Of a stretch of DNA of 64,000 bases, positions 10,651 through 25,600 are shown piece by piece (the first letter of the stretch is position 1; each line of letters opens with the position of its first letter). Location: assembly GCF_026745355.1 (NCBI RefSeq), contig NC_079202.1:34407723-34471722 (forward strand), written 5' to 3'. A program made the translations under genes and the position numbers. This DNA comes from Beta vulgaris subsp. vulgaris. Its lineage: Eukaryota; Streptophyta; Magnoliopsida; Caryophyllales; Amaranthaceae. Under the pieces are notes generated by a model. The model ran no database searches and had not been told where the DNA came from. It saw only the letters and a program-made list of their open reading frames with translations.

Positions 10651-13600
10651 ATGAAGACAGAACCATCTGCAAATGTACCTTCAAGTAAGCCCTCCGTTTC
10701 TTCGATTTATTTAGGATTGATTACAAATCTTGTACGATTTTATCAATGGATTTTCATACCTTTGTCAAAGAATTGATTCTCTCTATTCATCATCTTATCA
10801 AAAGTTCCTTATATCTTTTGGTAATATAGTTTCAATTTAAGAGCTGCAGTTTGAGTTGAGCTGTCATTTTTTTTGTGTGTCTGTCATATAAATTTGTTCA
10901 AATATGTGAAATTATGTGTAAGGTTTGATGGTTAGTGATGGGATAATATTTTTTCCAGAGTGAGAGATACTTAAGTTTAGTGTGAAGTAGTGAGTTCATG
11001 TATGATTTGGTTTACAAGTTCCTCATTCTTCAAACACATTGTTTAATAGTTGAATATAAATTTTAATTACATAATTTGGGTGCTTCAGCATTATTTCCTT
11101 TTATTGATTTTCGCCCTTAGTATCGATAAGTTGTGTTTTGTATATTAATTTAGGATCAATATAGTCTACATCATGTAAGAGAGTAGACATAAGGTTATTT
11201 TTTCAATACTATATCAGTATATCTTTGATGATATAGGGAGCTATATGACCATAGTTCGAAAATATGCTTTATGGCACGGTTGCGGTAACGGTCACGGTGA
11301 TATGGGAACGGGGATGATGCGGTTGTCATACTGCTGAATATCGGCTTAAACCATGAAATATTCCTAAAACCTGCCTAAAATTCCGTTTTTTTACACCTTG
11401 ACGACACAGGTGATACGATACGATGTGGCCTTGTTTTGACACCATGTATATGGCACATGTCTGATTTCAGTTATTAAACAACTTATTCTTAAAAGATATG
11501 GACTTGTTTCTAGACCTATTACATTTGATTACAATGATCCACTATCTGGATTATGTGAAATCTTTTGTGGGACTTACACTTTATCTCGTCGTTGGGAGAA
11601 AATGTCACAATTTCCACTTGCCTACATTTCCGCCATGTTTCTCCATTCAGATATCACCATATTCAACAGTGTGATTCGAATCACTTTGTTTTTTCACAGC
11701 GTACTGTGGATTTACTACAGTCTGCCACAGGCTTCTGAATATCACTTTGCTCGATATGCATCTTCGTTTTTGGAAGTCAAAGTGTTAGTGTAAAAGTCTT
11801 GGGAACAATGTGCTTAGAATTAGGTGAAGCTAGAAGAACTTTTAGAACACTGTAGAAGGAAACCCAGGAGCTCTTCTCAAAGGCTGAGTAGATTTTATTT
11901 TTATTGTACTGCTTATCTTTCTGTGCTCAATATGCTATCTCAGATCTTTACTAAAATGGCTTACAAATAAAAGCTATGAGGTGCATCTACTATTCTAGTC
12001 ATGAAGGCATTATTTAGAAGTCTAACTTGGATTAGTTGGATATTGGACCATGAACTTTGGCGAGGGACTTTTTTGTTTAGTTTATTGATACATGAGTTTT
12101 ATTGCGGATAGTACTTTCATCTTAGGATTGAGTTTCGTATGTTTAAACAAGGACTGTATTCATGTAGTAAGATAAGAATTGAACTTGCTGGTTCCAGAGC
12201 AACATTTAAGACCACGATTTTTTGTGTCCCAATAATTCTGAAAATTATAACCATTGTGCTATCACTTTCTGTATGCTATATCCTCAAGTGTATCTTTCAG
12301 GTCAATGTAGGCATTTAGCCACTTTAATAATTATGTCGAGCGTAATAGGCGATTACAACTATTGATTTAGCTATAGGTTAAATGACTTTATATGCCAAGT
12401 TGCAAACCATTGGATTAAGGAGTTAGGATCCATTATAGGGCATCTTTGGCACTAGCTTTTAGAATAGAGGTTTTAGAATATCAATTAGTGTTCGGTTAGA
12501 CAGTGCTTCGGCTGGAGCTAAGTTGTTTGGACAGTACTTGTGAAAAGCTACTATAATTTGCTTTGGGTGGTTAGAGATAGCATTTCATAATTTTTATATT
12601 GAAATATGCTTTATACAATTTTCTGCTCCTTTGTTGCTATTCTAGTGTTTGTATTTTTTTTCAAAAAAGAACTTATCCCAAATAGTTTCATTGAACACTA
12701 TAATACACTCTTTTCAATCCCTATATCTGTGTTCCTCAGCCTCGACAACGAGTGTCCACTTGGATACGGTGTCCGGTTGTTGGATTCAGCCATTTTGTGG
12801 AAATATGTCAAGTGTTTGCTGTGATTTAAAGTATCAAAGTATCGTATCGGTTGAGACGAGTCCAACACAGGTTTGTGAGTAAATTAGAAGAGTCGACATA
12901 ACATAGCCCTATTATATTATACTCCTTTCCAGTCAGTAGGTTTTGATGCCAATAACTCGCATTCATTTACTGGTGCCACTAAAACAGTCGACCTACATAA
13001 ACTATGCTCAAACTAGGTATTATTGAACTGAATTTAAGTGGACCTACGCTATGCTCTCCACATCTTATTTTCACTTTATCTAAGGAAAATTAACTTCAGA
13101 TAAGCTTTAAGAAGTTAGTTTATACATAACCAAACCTCTGTAGTCGTGTAGGATTATTCTATGAATTTTCTACTTTTATAGGTCATATTGGAGGATATTT
13201 TTTTTGAGGATCCTCCCATGCGTATGGTTTCCTAATAGTTAATACTAAGTGCACCTAGCTTCCACAAGTCATACAGACTATTAGTATAAGAGACATATTA
13301 GTGAAGAGATGAAACAATAAGGTCCTAGAGGAAGTGGATGATGCAATTCTATTATATTTAAGCATTTTCTTTAATAAAATGTTTAAGCTATATAATGACA
13401 AGTATACTCCACATGAAGATCCTAAACATGCTACCTTCAATTTATCATGTTACCAAATGTCAACCAAATAACCTGCTGAGCAAGAATCCTTAGCATGGAA
13501 ACTGGATTCTCTCTGGTTTTTCTGTTTGTTGAAAATGCAAGATTATATTTAACCCTGACGTAGAGGGATGTCCAGAGTTATTTTTGAAATACGACAACGT

Positions 13601-16600
13601 TCATTATGGTAACACTTGTTTTGTGAAAAATGTGTAGTAAGTTCTTACTTACCATTGTACATGCTCTATCGATGTTCTGTGATCACTTAAGTTGCACCTA
13701 TTCATTTTTTCTCTTTCATTTACCTTCTGTAGCTACCGTTCAACCTTATTTATTATCTATGTTCATTCACTCTTTTAGTGTTGAGTACACTGGTTGTTTT
13801 GTATGACATGCTACATCTTGTAGGTGCCTTGAAGTATCAGTTGTGCTCTTCCCAAGGGCAACCAAAGATTTCTGGATGTGGCACTGTTATGAAAGAAAAT
13901 CCATTTGATCTCTTACAATCTCTATATGGTATGCTGCTTTGTTATTAAGAGACATTTATTGTTAAATATCTCCAGTGCATAATTACAGGCAACCACCTTG
14001 TCTGCTGTGCAATTATCTTGATTACATGTTACAAAACCTAGAAAATGTAATGAAGGCTATTCACCAAGGCAAGCATATTAGCTAGTTATTTTGAAGTCCA
14101 TTTCTTAATAGGATGCCACAAGGTACACATTACAGGATAAAAAGATTGTCAGTATTGTCAAGTCTAACCAAGTTGCTTTCCACGTAATCCTTCTTTTTTT
14201 TTTCCTGGATGTTGGCTCTCCAATTTGGTTAGTCGAGAAAAGGAAGATGATATGTGCTGTAGATTCTTGTAAAAGAGCTACTGCTAAGTAGTCTTGAATA
14301 ATCTCCAAATCAAACTCTTGATTCAGAGACTTCAGAAAGAAACATCCTTAGATGCTGCTGATAAATTTGTGAACTTGCCTAAATTACGATCTTATGGGCT
14401 CCACCTAAAGTGAAATCTCTACAAATTGAGTGCTCCTGACCAAGAATTTAGAGATTGGGCACTCAAAAATTGTCATGTAAGCCTAAACATAGTACTCCCT
14501 CCGTCCCAAATTACTCTTCACACTTTCCGTATTCATCCATTCCACCTTACTTTTTACACTTCTATGGCCCACTATTATTTTAGTCTTTCTACTTTTCAAG
14601 CATGGCTCATCCAAATAAAATATTACCCTCACTCACTCATATTACCTCTACCTTTTCAATAGAATAACAATTGATAATAAAACAATAAATTATCATCAGA
14701 AACTATGTGTCCTAAGTACAAGGAGTGAATGTGTTATTATGGTTTTGTGCTCCGTGGCTGCCTGAGAGTAAGACCATTTAGTTTCAATACTTTGTTGACA
14801 ATTAACATATCTCATGCAAAAGCATAAGTGAAGTTCAGCAGCACATACCTTTTTCCAACTTGAGTTTGATTGGTACAAGTTTGTGGAAGGTGATGCTAAA
14901 TTATTATATTTGCTGTTTGCAGTGCACTTCTTATGAATCCATGCCTTTACACCATCGCTTCATGTCTTTTTGCTTCCAAGTCTTTTCTTGAATCCAACGC
15001 TAGTCGCTAGTTTCCACATGCAAGTCAGACAATAAGTTTTGAGATAGGAGTTTTAAAGCAGTTAATATTAAAAAGTCAGTTGTAGCATCCAGGGTCTTTA
15101 TGCTAGCAACTTAAGGGGGCATAGGTTAGGAGGTGTTACCTGCAGAGAAATTGGTATAGATGGGTTCCCAGCAGAATTCTTCAAGAGCACACGGGGCACG
15201 TTGGGGGTTCAGAAGGGGACCCAGGCTGGGAAAGATTAAGTAGACAGATGCATTTGGAGTGCCTAAAGACAAATGAACGAAGTGTCCCAAAATGGTAAGG
15301 GACACGAGTGAACAGATTCAAGGGAGAGTTGAAACCGCTTAGGTATCGCACTTTCTCATCATTCGAAGCTATCTCCATCTGTCAAGGAGAAGGCATGGTA
15401 CCTCGACCCGGACTGCTATTGAAGAAGAAAGCTTTTCATTCTCACTCAATGAATTAAGCTTGCAAAAAGCTTAAAAGAAGTTAAGTGAAAACCCTTCAGT
15501 TTAAGAGCTTGCTATCTAAATGGCATTTTCAGTATGCTAAGAGAACCTGGTAGGTAGACTAGCAGACAACTAAAGCAGGCACATTACTGGTCTCCAATCT
15601 GTAATATAAGGCAGTGCATTCTTTTGTAAATTTTAGGATTTATGACCACAAATTAGTCTGCCGAGGTTTTTGTAGGCTCTGTGGAGACACTATGAGGCCA
15701 ACCTTTTGCCTAGCAAATGTTGATTCTGCCTTGAATAAATTCCAGAAAAAGGTTGTGAGACTTTTGCGGCAGGATCTTCAGCTGCATGGATTTCCCGGGA
15801 AACGAAGTCATAGGCACATAGGTTCAAAGTTACACCAACTACCCAAGAGCACTCGTTTATTAACCGCTTACTGGTACAAATAACATAGAGGAATGTAACC
15901 AACGTGTATTGGAAAAAGCAACCCCAAAGATTTGGGACCCAAAGCGGTTAGCTCATTGATTTTATATGTGAAAAAAGAGGTCATTTACTTAATTATCTCT
16001 TCGATCCTTTTTTTTATTGGTTAACTTTGACGTTACGCTGTTGGTAACTTGGTATCCAATTATCCATCGTAAACTCATGAGGTAGACCATCCTTTGGAAG
16101 ACAGTTTCTAATTTCTAACATAGCCGGGCAGAACTTGAAGGAAAGAGATAAGGATTATGATTCTTAAAAAAACAGCAACTGTTGATGACAATACAAACTT
16201 TTGAGAGGCTTATATACTCCCAAGTACAAAATGAACTTTTAGGAAACTTCGAGCAGTATCCATGAGTATCTCTCTCTCTTTCTCAACCTTCCTTTCTTTT
16301 TGCCCTTTTTGATTCTCTTTCCCGCCTGCTGTCATCTAACTATATCTTTTCTTTCTACTTCAAGTTAATCCTAAACAAATGCAATAACTATACTAATCTC
16401 CTATTAGGCTAGTTAATTGCATGTTTTCATATCACTTAAGGCATATATGCTTTGGAAGAGCGTCCGTCACCTATCATCTTTCGGGAGCAGCTGGTGAAAC
16501 GCATCCATATTGGTTGTAAGAATCTTTACATTTGAAAAAGTTTTTAACGTTATACTCGAGACCCTTGCTTTTGCAACTGGAGAATATATAGGATGACGGG

Positions 16601-19600
16601 GAAGTTGCCATATATTTGATCTAGTTCAAAATGATTTGGTCACTTCTTGTGCTGCTATTTTCTATATATATTAATGACAAATAAATTGTTAGGAACTTCC
16701 TTACAGAATATTTTTCAAACCACCTCAATTTTTATTCTAAAACCACCTGACTAATAGTTTTTACTTATTGAAGCTACCACATGGCAGAATATGAATGAAT
16801 CTAGCTTAGAGTAAAGCTTGATTTGTCAACTTTGCTCCTCATCTTAGATGTACTTTTTCTCGAAAGAACTAGCTCTTTTAGTGATATATTGACGTATTTG
16901 ATATATTTAAATAATTTTTGCTGATGAAAAAAGCGCTAAAACTGTTTTTTTGCCTGCCAAAATGACCTGGCTAAATTCACGTTATTAAACATAATTAGTC
17001 TTGCAAAATTTAGTAGGAGCGCACATCAGTCAGCTTAGATATATTTGATACGGCTTAAGCCTTCCTATAATAATATTTGCATACTTTCTTAGATTAGTCG
17101 CATGGTTTACTTATTCTTTTGCAATGAGGTTTTACCTGTAATAAAAGATGTTTTTTGATGTCCTTTGTTTTATGAGTTAGTTTGATTTAGTTGAAAGGGC
17201 CTTAAAAGGTTTCAACTTGTTAGTTTATGCACATGGGCCAAATCCCATTTTGGGGTTGGTTTCGATTTATTTAGTGGGTTAGATTAGGCGTTAATCAAGC
17301 ATAATGGTTCCTTGGTCTCGTATGTGCACATACTTGGGCTGCAAGAGTGCAAGCATATCACATTTCTAAGTCTATATTGGTTCCTGATTCTAGCACTGGT
17401 TTTGGGAAAGCTGTTAGAGTTTGTTTCCTATTTTCATTAGTTAAGTCAAGGGAGCTGTCCTTTCTAATTTCTATCCTATTTCGTTTAGGTGTGTTATTTT
17501 TGTGGCTTAATGTATAGGGCCTCATTTATAACATTCAGATCAATATAGGGAGTATTAAATTATGTGAGCTTATGCTTAAGACAGGTGCTGATTAACTAAA
17601 TAAAAAACAAATACTTCTAAGTTCTATGCATTTTGAACAGGCAAACCCTCAAACCAAGACTTTGAGTACTATCATAAACAACTTAGAACCGTTCCATTCA
17701 TTCATGTTCACTAATTGAGGAGATTGCGTAAAAAGTAAAATAGAGACGTTTTTAAAAATATATCATATTCTAAGGTAAGTTTGGGCAACTTACTCTTATT
17801 TATCATGGTTGATTATTCTATGGGAGATTGTGCTAATGCACTGAGCGTGGCAGTAAGGTAGCTTACTTAAGATTGTCATGTAATGTCTTTCACAGATGGT
17901 GCGATAGCTGGAGCTGTTGCTGGTGGTGTTGTAGAAACAGTTTTATATCCAATAGATACAATTAAAACACGGCTGCAGGCAGGTCTACAATCTTCAACAT
18001 CTTGTTGCTGTTATTTTGCTGTCTTAGTGTGTAATATTTTCAAAATCATCTTAGAACTGCAAAATTTATTCATTGTCTAATATATATGTTTAGTGTGCAC
18101 TTGCCACTTAGTACCTGAAACATAATGGGTCCTGTGAGTTATAAGTTATAAGTTATAAGTCATACGTAAGACATCAATGTTCGAGTTAGTTAGCATATCA
18201 TCTCATGTATCTGAAGCTACAGATTTCCCCTTCCCCCCTCCGAAAAAAATTAACTTAGCAGATAAAAACAAAAATTGAAGGTGAAATCGGTTCCTCATAA
18301 GAGGCAGATGATGAATAATTGGTTAAACTTGGAACAAACTACTTAAATAAAAGTTGAGAGTTTAGATAAGGGTCATCAAGTTCAAGTCAGAGCTAAATTA
18401 ATTTCACATAAGTGCAATGAAGCTTAGACAAGGGAAAAACTGTTTTGGTAAGGATTTTTTAGGTGTAAGAACGAACTCCTAGTGTCATCAAGTATTTTGG
18501 TCAATTAGAAGACATATAACTTTGGTCCACCATCGGGAACATATAACTCTGACTAATTTTATTAATGAACTAGGTATAGGACATAAAATGCCTGGAGTTG
18601 TTTCATGTGCTAATTGGAGTGTTTGCTAAATGGAAATGAGAGTTTGTAAATTAGATGGTAGTGGAAATTGACGATTGGTTGTTGGCTTTTTTGAGAATTA
18701 CTGTTATTACCTTGTTTGGCTGATGATGAGCAAGATTGAAAATAATGACAAATTCGCTTTAAGTCCATTACTAACATTTTTCTCTATCTCTTCATTAATG
18801 ACATTGTGGTCATTATACCCCTCTCTCAATTCCCTCTCTGTAATATCTGCCCTCATAAGTAATTATTTGTTGGAAATTGATGTCCTCAACTCCTATCCCT
18901 CTCCTATCTACTAAGCTATCTCTTACTCTTATCTTAACCATTGAGGATTCTACTCCTTGTCGAGGTACTGTTGAGCCTCCTCTTGTGATGATCTGGATGA
19001 GCAAAAAGTGGTTAACATAGAATTTAAAGGAAATATGAAGAACAGAAGAGAAAAGAGATAAATTTTGTTTGAATACTAATGAGTGAAGGTTACAGTAAAG
19101 CTCTAAGCCTTCGAGAAACTTTATCCCCCCATAAAAGTAAAAGTCAATCAAAATTCTGAATGCATATTCTCTCTCACTTTCCCCTTTTTATTTCAGATCG
19201 TGGAAGCATATTCTCTGCTGTAAAAGCCTTGCACTGCAGCCACAATCTGGCAGAAAATTAGCTTCCCTGTATTACCCTTTGGCCTTACACCTCGAACTGC
19301 CTTTGTGGTTCTGCTTTGGTGCCAAAGTTGCCTCTGACACCGCCACCTTTTCTCTCTAATGAAGTTTGTTCTATTCTTGATGATGACATTGCGAAATTAG
19401 CAATGGAGGATGCCAACCACATCTTGTTCAAGGAAAAAAGTCTTCCTAAATCAGATAAATTATGGGTTCGGGGAAGAGTTAGCTCTAGACTTGTTTGACA
19501 TGTACGCTCTTGGTAACTCTCTGGATCTGATATCTTCGAAGCCAGGGATAAATGATAATTAATAAAGGGTAAAAATTAAGAGAAAAGTGTGAAAAATAAT

Positions 19601-22600
19601 TAATTATTTTATTGACGTGTGTGAGGAAATTGAAGCCATTCACCTGGAATTGGTTTTTATTGATAATAAAATTGTCAGATGCAATAAAAGACTATAATAG
19701 ATTTGATATTTCCGTGGTATACTGCTTTTCCCTTTCGATTATTGTCTTCTACATATCCTGTCCTTCTCTTCTCCTCTGTTCTTTGAATTTCTTTTTCCTT
19801 CTTTCTTCAATAATATCCCTTCATCTTAATCTATCTTCCTTTCGCCTCTCCTAATTTTGATCTATGATCTTATTAGGCTTATGGTTTCTTATTCATTTTA
19901 TCTTACTTGCATTCCGTTTTAACCATAACCGAACTTTTTAAATATTCGATCTTTATGCTCATTATTACGTATATGTAAATTTGCTTTTTGACTCGCTATC
20001 AACTCTTTAAATCTTCCAACTGTAGGCAGCCCACGGGGGCGGGAAAATAATTTTTAAAGGCCTCTACTCTGGATTGTCTGGAAATTTGCTTGGTGTTTTA
20101 CCGTAAGTGTTTTTCACCTTAACATTTCCTTCTGTATCCATATTATGCAAATTTGTTGCGTTCTATTTCTCTCTTTTTGGTATGTATGCAAGGTTGGATC
20201 CTTTGATGTGCCTGTGGCTGACCAGCTGATAGGCTCATAGGCCACTGTCTATGCAATATGTGTTGCCTATGTCTGTATGCAACTACAGGATCTTGGTCAC
20301 AATTGATGTCACTTTGAGGTTCTCACAACATTACATATATTGCAATTCCATTGTACTCAACGAAGCTTGTAGATGTCTTTCCTTCCTCAAGTAGATCTGT
20401 GCACCAACAAAGTTTAGTGTGCTATTACTATATACTTTGCTTTATAATACTTTTTTAATGCAGATCTGAGATATATGTGGGACAAGGGATTAGGATGATA
20501 TAACAAGTGACTGAGCATGAAACAATGTTCAACTACTGTAATGTGTTCCTGCTGTCTGTTTTTGATATGCATTGTCTCCATTCTTGTGAAGTGCAATATA
20601 GGTGCTTGTAATGGGTCAGGATGACTAGAAAATTGATCCACTGCATCTATCCAAGGCATAAGGGAAAGGGTGAGGTGGGAAGTCCAGCCCAAACCTCTGA
20701 TCGGCTACACCTATGCAAGGCATGAAAGGGCAAGGTGGGAAATGCCACTTGATTCTGTTAGGATGCAGTTCAGTGCCTGGGGAAGCAAGTAGTAGGAAGC
20801 AAGGGAAATTTAGTGCAAAAGTAAGGTATAGTTAAAGAAAGTGTAATTAACGAGGAGTATTATATGTAAACTGGGGAGGGGAGGGATTTCATCCAGCGAA
20901 ATTGCAATCTCTTATTTCATTTTGGGAGTGAACTAAGCCATTTGAATCTTAGTGTTTTGTAAGCTACAGCTGATATTACAATATATGACAACATCTCTTC
21001 TCCCCTCCAATAATCTTCTTCTTCCTTGATCTTCATTTGTTTTGTCTTCTTCTTGTTGACCTGATCTTGTTGTTCAGATTGATAATTCTTTTCTAGTGCT
21101 TTCTGATGTTGTGCTATATGCCAAATTTTTAGTTTCAATTACCCTATAGTTTTGGGTCAAAATTCCATGTTCTTATTCTTTATCATCTCCCTTCCAACTG
21201 CAACCGTTCATGTCTTGGAAGCTTCTCGTTGCTCGTTTTATGGGGTTTTGATCTTCGTATCTTGCTCACTATATATCACTCATTGTTGACACAATCTTTA
21301 GTATTGTATGGCCAAACCGTCAAAGATGCATACAGTGGACTGACTCAAATGTATTGTTAAAGTCTCTATATTTAGTATGACTGTGTGACCTTGCAGGCCC
21401 CACACTTACCCTTCTGGATCAGGAATTGAACGTGCACAGTTATTTTGTTAAGGGTAAGGCTGAAAGAGCCTCTTCTGCAAATGTATGTGTAATTCTGTTC
21501 ATAAGACAACCCTTGCCCCAGTCTGGGCAGGATTCTTATCACTATAGTAATAACAGGTTCCTTAATGCTCACACCTTCATTGCCTATGTATCATTAACTG
21601 TATGAAATGTCAGTATTCTTCTTTCTTTTTCTAGTATTAGTGCCTTTGCAAAAATACTGAGGTTGAAATTAAATGTTGCACTTCAGGGCGTCTGCGATAT
21701 TTGTGGGTGTGTACGAGCCAATAAAGCAGAAGTTGTTAAAGATCTTCCCTGAGAACTTCAGTGCTCTGGCTCATTTTGTAAGTTGCTGAAGTGAATAACT
21801 AGGATAATTGGTAAAAGCAATAGAAAAACTCTTGTGAAGATGCAGTTATCAGTTTTATGCAGGACAGACTAACAGAAATGATTTAACATCTTTTGGGGAT
21901 TTTTATGCAGTTTCGCTATGTTTGTTGGCAATCTAAATTGTACCCTCACATATTTCAAAGTCTCTAGAGTACCCTCAGTGATGTCCCTAAAGCTAGTAGA
22001 GTGATGTTCAATGGGTTATAACCTAATTTGGGTTTTGTAACTGATTCAACTAGTTTAAATTCATTGTTATATAGTGGGAAAAAGTCGGTTTAACTATTAA
22101 GCTCATTCTTTTCCCACATGATAACAATACATTGGGCTGATTAAATCATTTTCATATATAAAAAATGAGTATGAAATACATAGAATATCTCAGTAACGGT
22201 ATTTTGATTAACTTAGGACATAACGATGGGGAATCACTAACACATTTCTAAAATCAAAACGGCACCGGAGATACTTTGGGAAAGGGGAGGATACAATGTA
22301 GCTTTTCAATAAATACCACCGCACAGAAAATCCCACATCTTTTACCTTAAAAGTATGCTGAAGCTAGTTTGCTGCTTATTTGAAAAATCGAATCCTGTGT
22401 ATTGTTACTTACTAGTTTTTGTTTTAAAAAAGAGCCTCTATTGTCCATTTATTAGCTTTGCCTTAAGGTGGAAGCGAATTTCTCTCTAATTGAATTGACT
22501 TGTACTTTTTGTGATGAAATCATGATATACCAAGCTACTTTATTGCTTTTCCGTGATCATGTGGGAATGACTTGATGTCCCCATTGCACCTGCAATCTGA

Positions 22601-25600
22601 TCTGACATACTTTCCTCTTCTTGAGAGTTGAGACCCTATGAGTCTAAATCTCCTGTGCCAGTCAATATTATTGGTCCACATGAATACATTTTAAAAAAAT
22701 TCTTATTTTGAAAAAATAAATAAGGCAAAGAATAATTAGCATCAACCAATAAGATTCCGTGGTACAAATAAGTGGGACAAAAGATTTTTTTTTCTGTAAT
22801 CTATTGCATGTAGTTCAGAGTATGTTTTTTTGGGTGGAAAAATTTTAGGCTTTCCTATTTCCTCATTCTGTGTAGAGGGAATTTCAGATTGAACTTCATG
22901 GTCCACCTGATACATAACCATTTTGTAGACCATTTTTACCAAGAAATGTTGTAAACACCGAGGTTGAAGCCTTCTAGTAACCAAATTCTTTTCCCCTCTG
23001 CTCTTGTTTTTGTGAAAAGGGGAGGGAGAGAGGCGTGTTTGAGGCATCTCTCTTTGCCGATTAATTGCTCATCAATAAGTCCATGCCAATAGCTTTAGTC
23101 TAATTACTTATTCTGTTAGCATGTTCCACTAAATTTTTTTCCACCTACTAGTTGTTGCTTGTAAAATTTATAATATCTGGTAATTTCTTAATTTAGTTTT
23201 TATATGTTAGCCAGTTTAAACTTCCTTTAGTCTGCAGGTGCCATTGCAGGAGCTGCCTCTTCTATTGTCAGAGTCCCAACAGAGGTAGTGAGATTTACTT
23301 TACATGTCTCTTCTGTTTTACAAGTGTATCTGTGTATGCAGTTTAATTTCATCCAAAAAAGTAATTTTAGGTTGTGAAACAAAGGATGCAGACTGGTCAG
23401 TTTGCTACAGCTCCTAATGCAGTGCGTATGATTGTTTCTAGAGAAGGATTTAGAGGCCTTTATGCGGTAAGTGAGATCTCTTGTGCACCTAAGTGAATAT
23501 TATGTGCTCTTTTCATGTTTTCTCTGAATGTAGCTGTGTGAGCCGTGAGGATGTTGTATTGTTGTCAACTGACTCTTTTCAATCCTGGAATTTTGTTTGT
23601 TGTTGCAGGGATATGGATCCTTTCTACTGCGTGATCTGCCTTTCGATGCGATGCAATTTTGTATCTATGAGCAAATAAGGCTTGGTTATAGGCTCGCAGT
23701 GAGCAGGCTTATTCTCTATTATAAGATGTTTTGTAAACATATTACATCATGTTTGCTCTGTGATAATAATCTGACTTAGTTACGGAATCCTGTTGGCTTA
23801 CCAGGGGATGGCATTATAATCTGTTAAGGCTTTTTATCTTTAATCTTCCTTGTGGGAGTACCAATGATGGCAACTAATATTGCAACCAGTTCTCTGATGA
23901 GATACCCTTAGTCTGTTTCTATTATTTGAGGAAGTTCGGTGGATATTGATATATTTGAAGTCAACTTCGAAAATTATAATTCAGCTGAGATAGCTCTCAT
24001 CTGTTGCTTCATGGCACCTGCTTGAAAATTGAGTTCCTTTTGGGTCATCTAAATATTGGAATACGTAGGGAATAACTAGTAAGACTAAGAATCTATGATT
24101 GCAGTGGTGTTTCCCAAATAATTTAGCAAAATTTCACTGGATATCCTGTATTTTTTCAAAATTTTGTAACATGTATCTTCTTTTTGAAACTTTAAGTACT
24201 TTGTAGTTATACTGTATAGACATGTGAAGGATATCTTGTGCATTTTGCAAATATATAGGTAGCACTTAAAGTTTCACAAACATTTATAACACTCCCTTAG
24301 TCCCAAAATAAACTTCATAATTTAAAATTTTGGTTATCTAATTTGTAAGCTCCATGATTTTTTTCACAATTCCTTTTTGAGTCAACGAATTTCACACTTC
24401 CTTTTGAGTTAAAAGACACAATGTTAAGTATTGTTTTGTACCCTTCTTTCTCTTCCACATCAACCTTTTTCTGTTTCCATCCCAACCCTTTCTCTTTTTC
24501 TTTTCTCTATCCAAACCAGTATGAAGACTATTTTGAGATGATTTGTGTAATATTTATAGTGTTCTATGATTCTACTTTAATAATAGCCCAACTGATACTA
24601 TTGATGATTTTCCCATCACAGTTTGTGTAATAGATACCGTCTCTCTCCTGTGAATTTCTATAAAGAACTGTTAAGTGTGCTATAAGTTTCATTACCCTCA
24701 CCAATTATGTTGTGAAATTTTGCCCCCATTCTCTTGTTTGTCATTTTCTGAGTAGATATAATGGTAAGTTTCTTTAGATTGTTTGATGGTTGACCAAAAA
24801 CAGCATTTCTTTTGACAGGCAAGGAGGGAACTGAATGACTCTGAAAATGCTCTAATTGGTGCTTTTGCAGGTAACTAAGAAAAAACTTTAATTTTCCTGC
24901 CTTTTGTAGTTAGTTAAGACTTTAAAGGTAGTTTGTCTGTGTTCTGATTTATTTAACTAATTAACTTATAAAACTTTAGATTACTTTATAAATTACAAAA
25001 CCGACACCATTTCCTCTGAACAACAAAAGGCTACAAATTCAGTCCGACAATAGTTTGTTTCATTACTAACGAAATTTCTCCCTATTTTTTTAAATAAGAA
25101 CAAAGTTGTCCTTTTCGGATACTGTCTCTGCTTTTCTTGCTCTTGGGATTACTGCAGACGAGTGTGGTGAACCCACTTAGATAACCGGAAAAAATGGCAA
25201 AGAAATTTAAGTACAAAATTAGGCTAAGATCGGTGCTGCTTTCGAGAGGCAGACTCTCTCCTTTTGATTACTTGGCTAATTTCTGAATGCCTTCTTTTAC
25301 AAACTACCTTGCTATTTATAGAGAAGTTACAACCAGAGATTCTATTCTCTCCTACACCTCAGCATTACTCTTCTTTCTATAACAGAATGTTAATGACTAG
25401 GCAATCTAATTACCAGGGAAATAACAGAACTATGACAGTGCATTCTTCTAGAACATCTTGCTAGTTTCTCGGTTTTGCCCTCCTGCTGTAAGTAAAGTGA
25501 ATGGGAGGCCTAGGTGAATGTATTGCATTACCCTCTTCCCAAACTCGCACCTTGTCCTCAAGGTGGAACGCAGGAAATCGTTCATGGATGAGTGAGAATT

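Noticed and set aside
15140..15180. Short translation [13 protein letters not shown] resembling a LINE reverse transcriptase motif
   Set aside because: Only about 13 residues, no flanking RT motifs, poly(A) or target duplications. I mention it as a possible fossil but do not annotate an element.
19316..19498. 60-codon frame in carrier intron 3
   Set aside because: I recognise no domain and there is no supporting context. Left as part of the intron.
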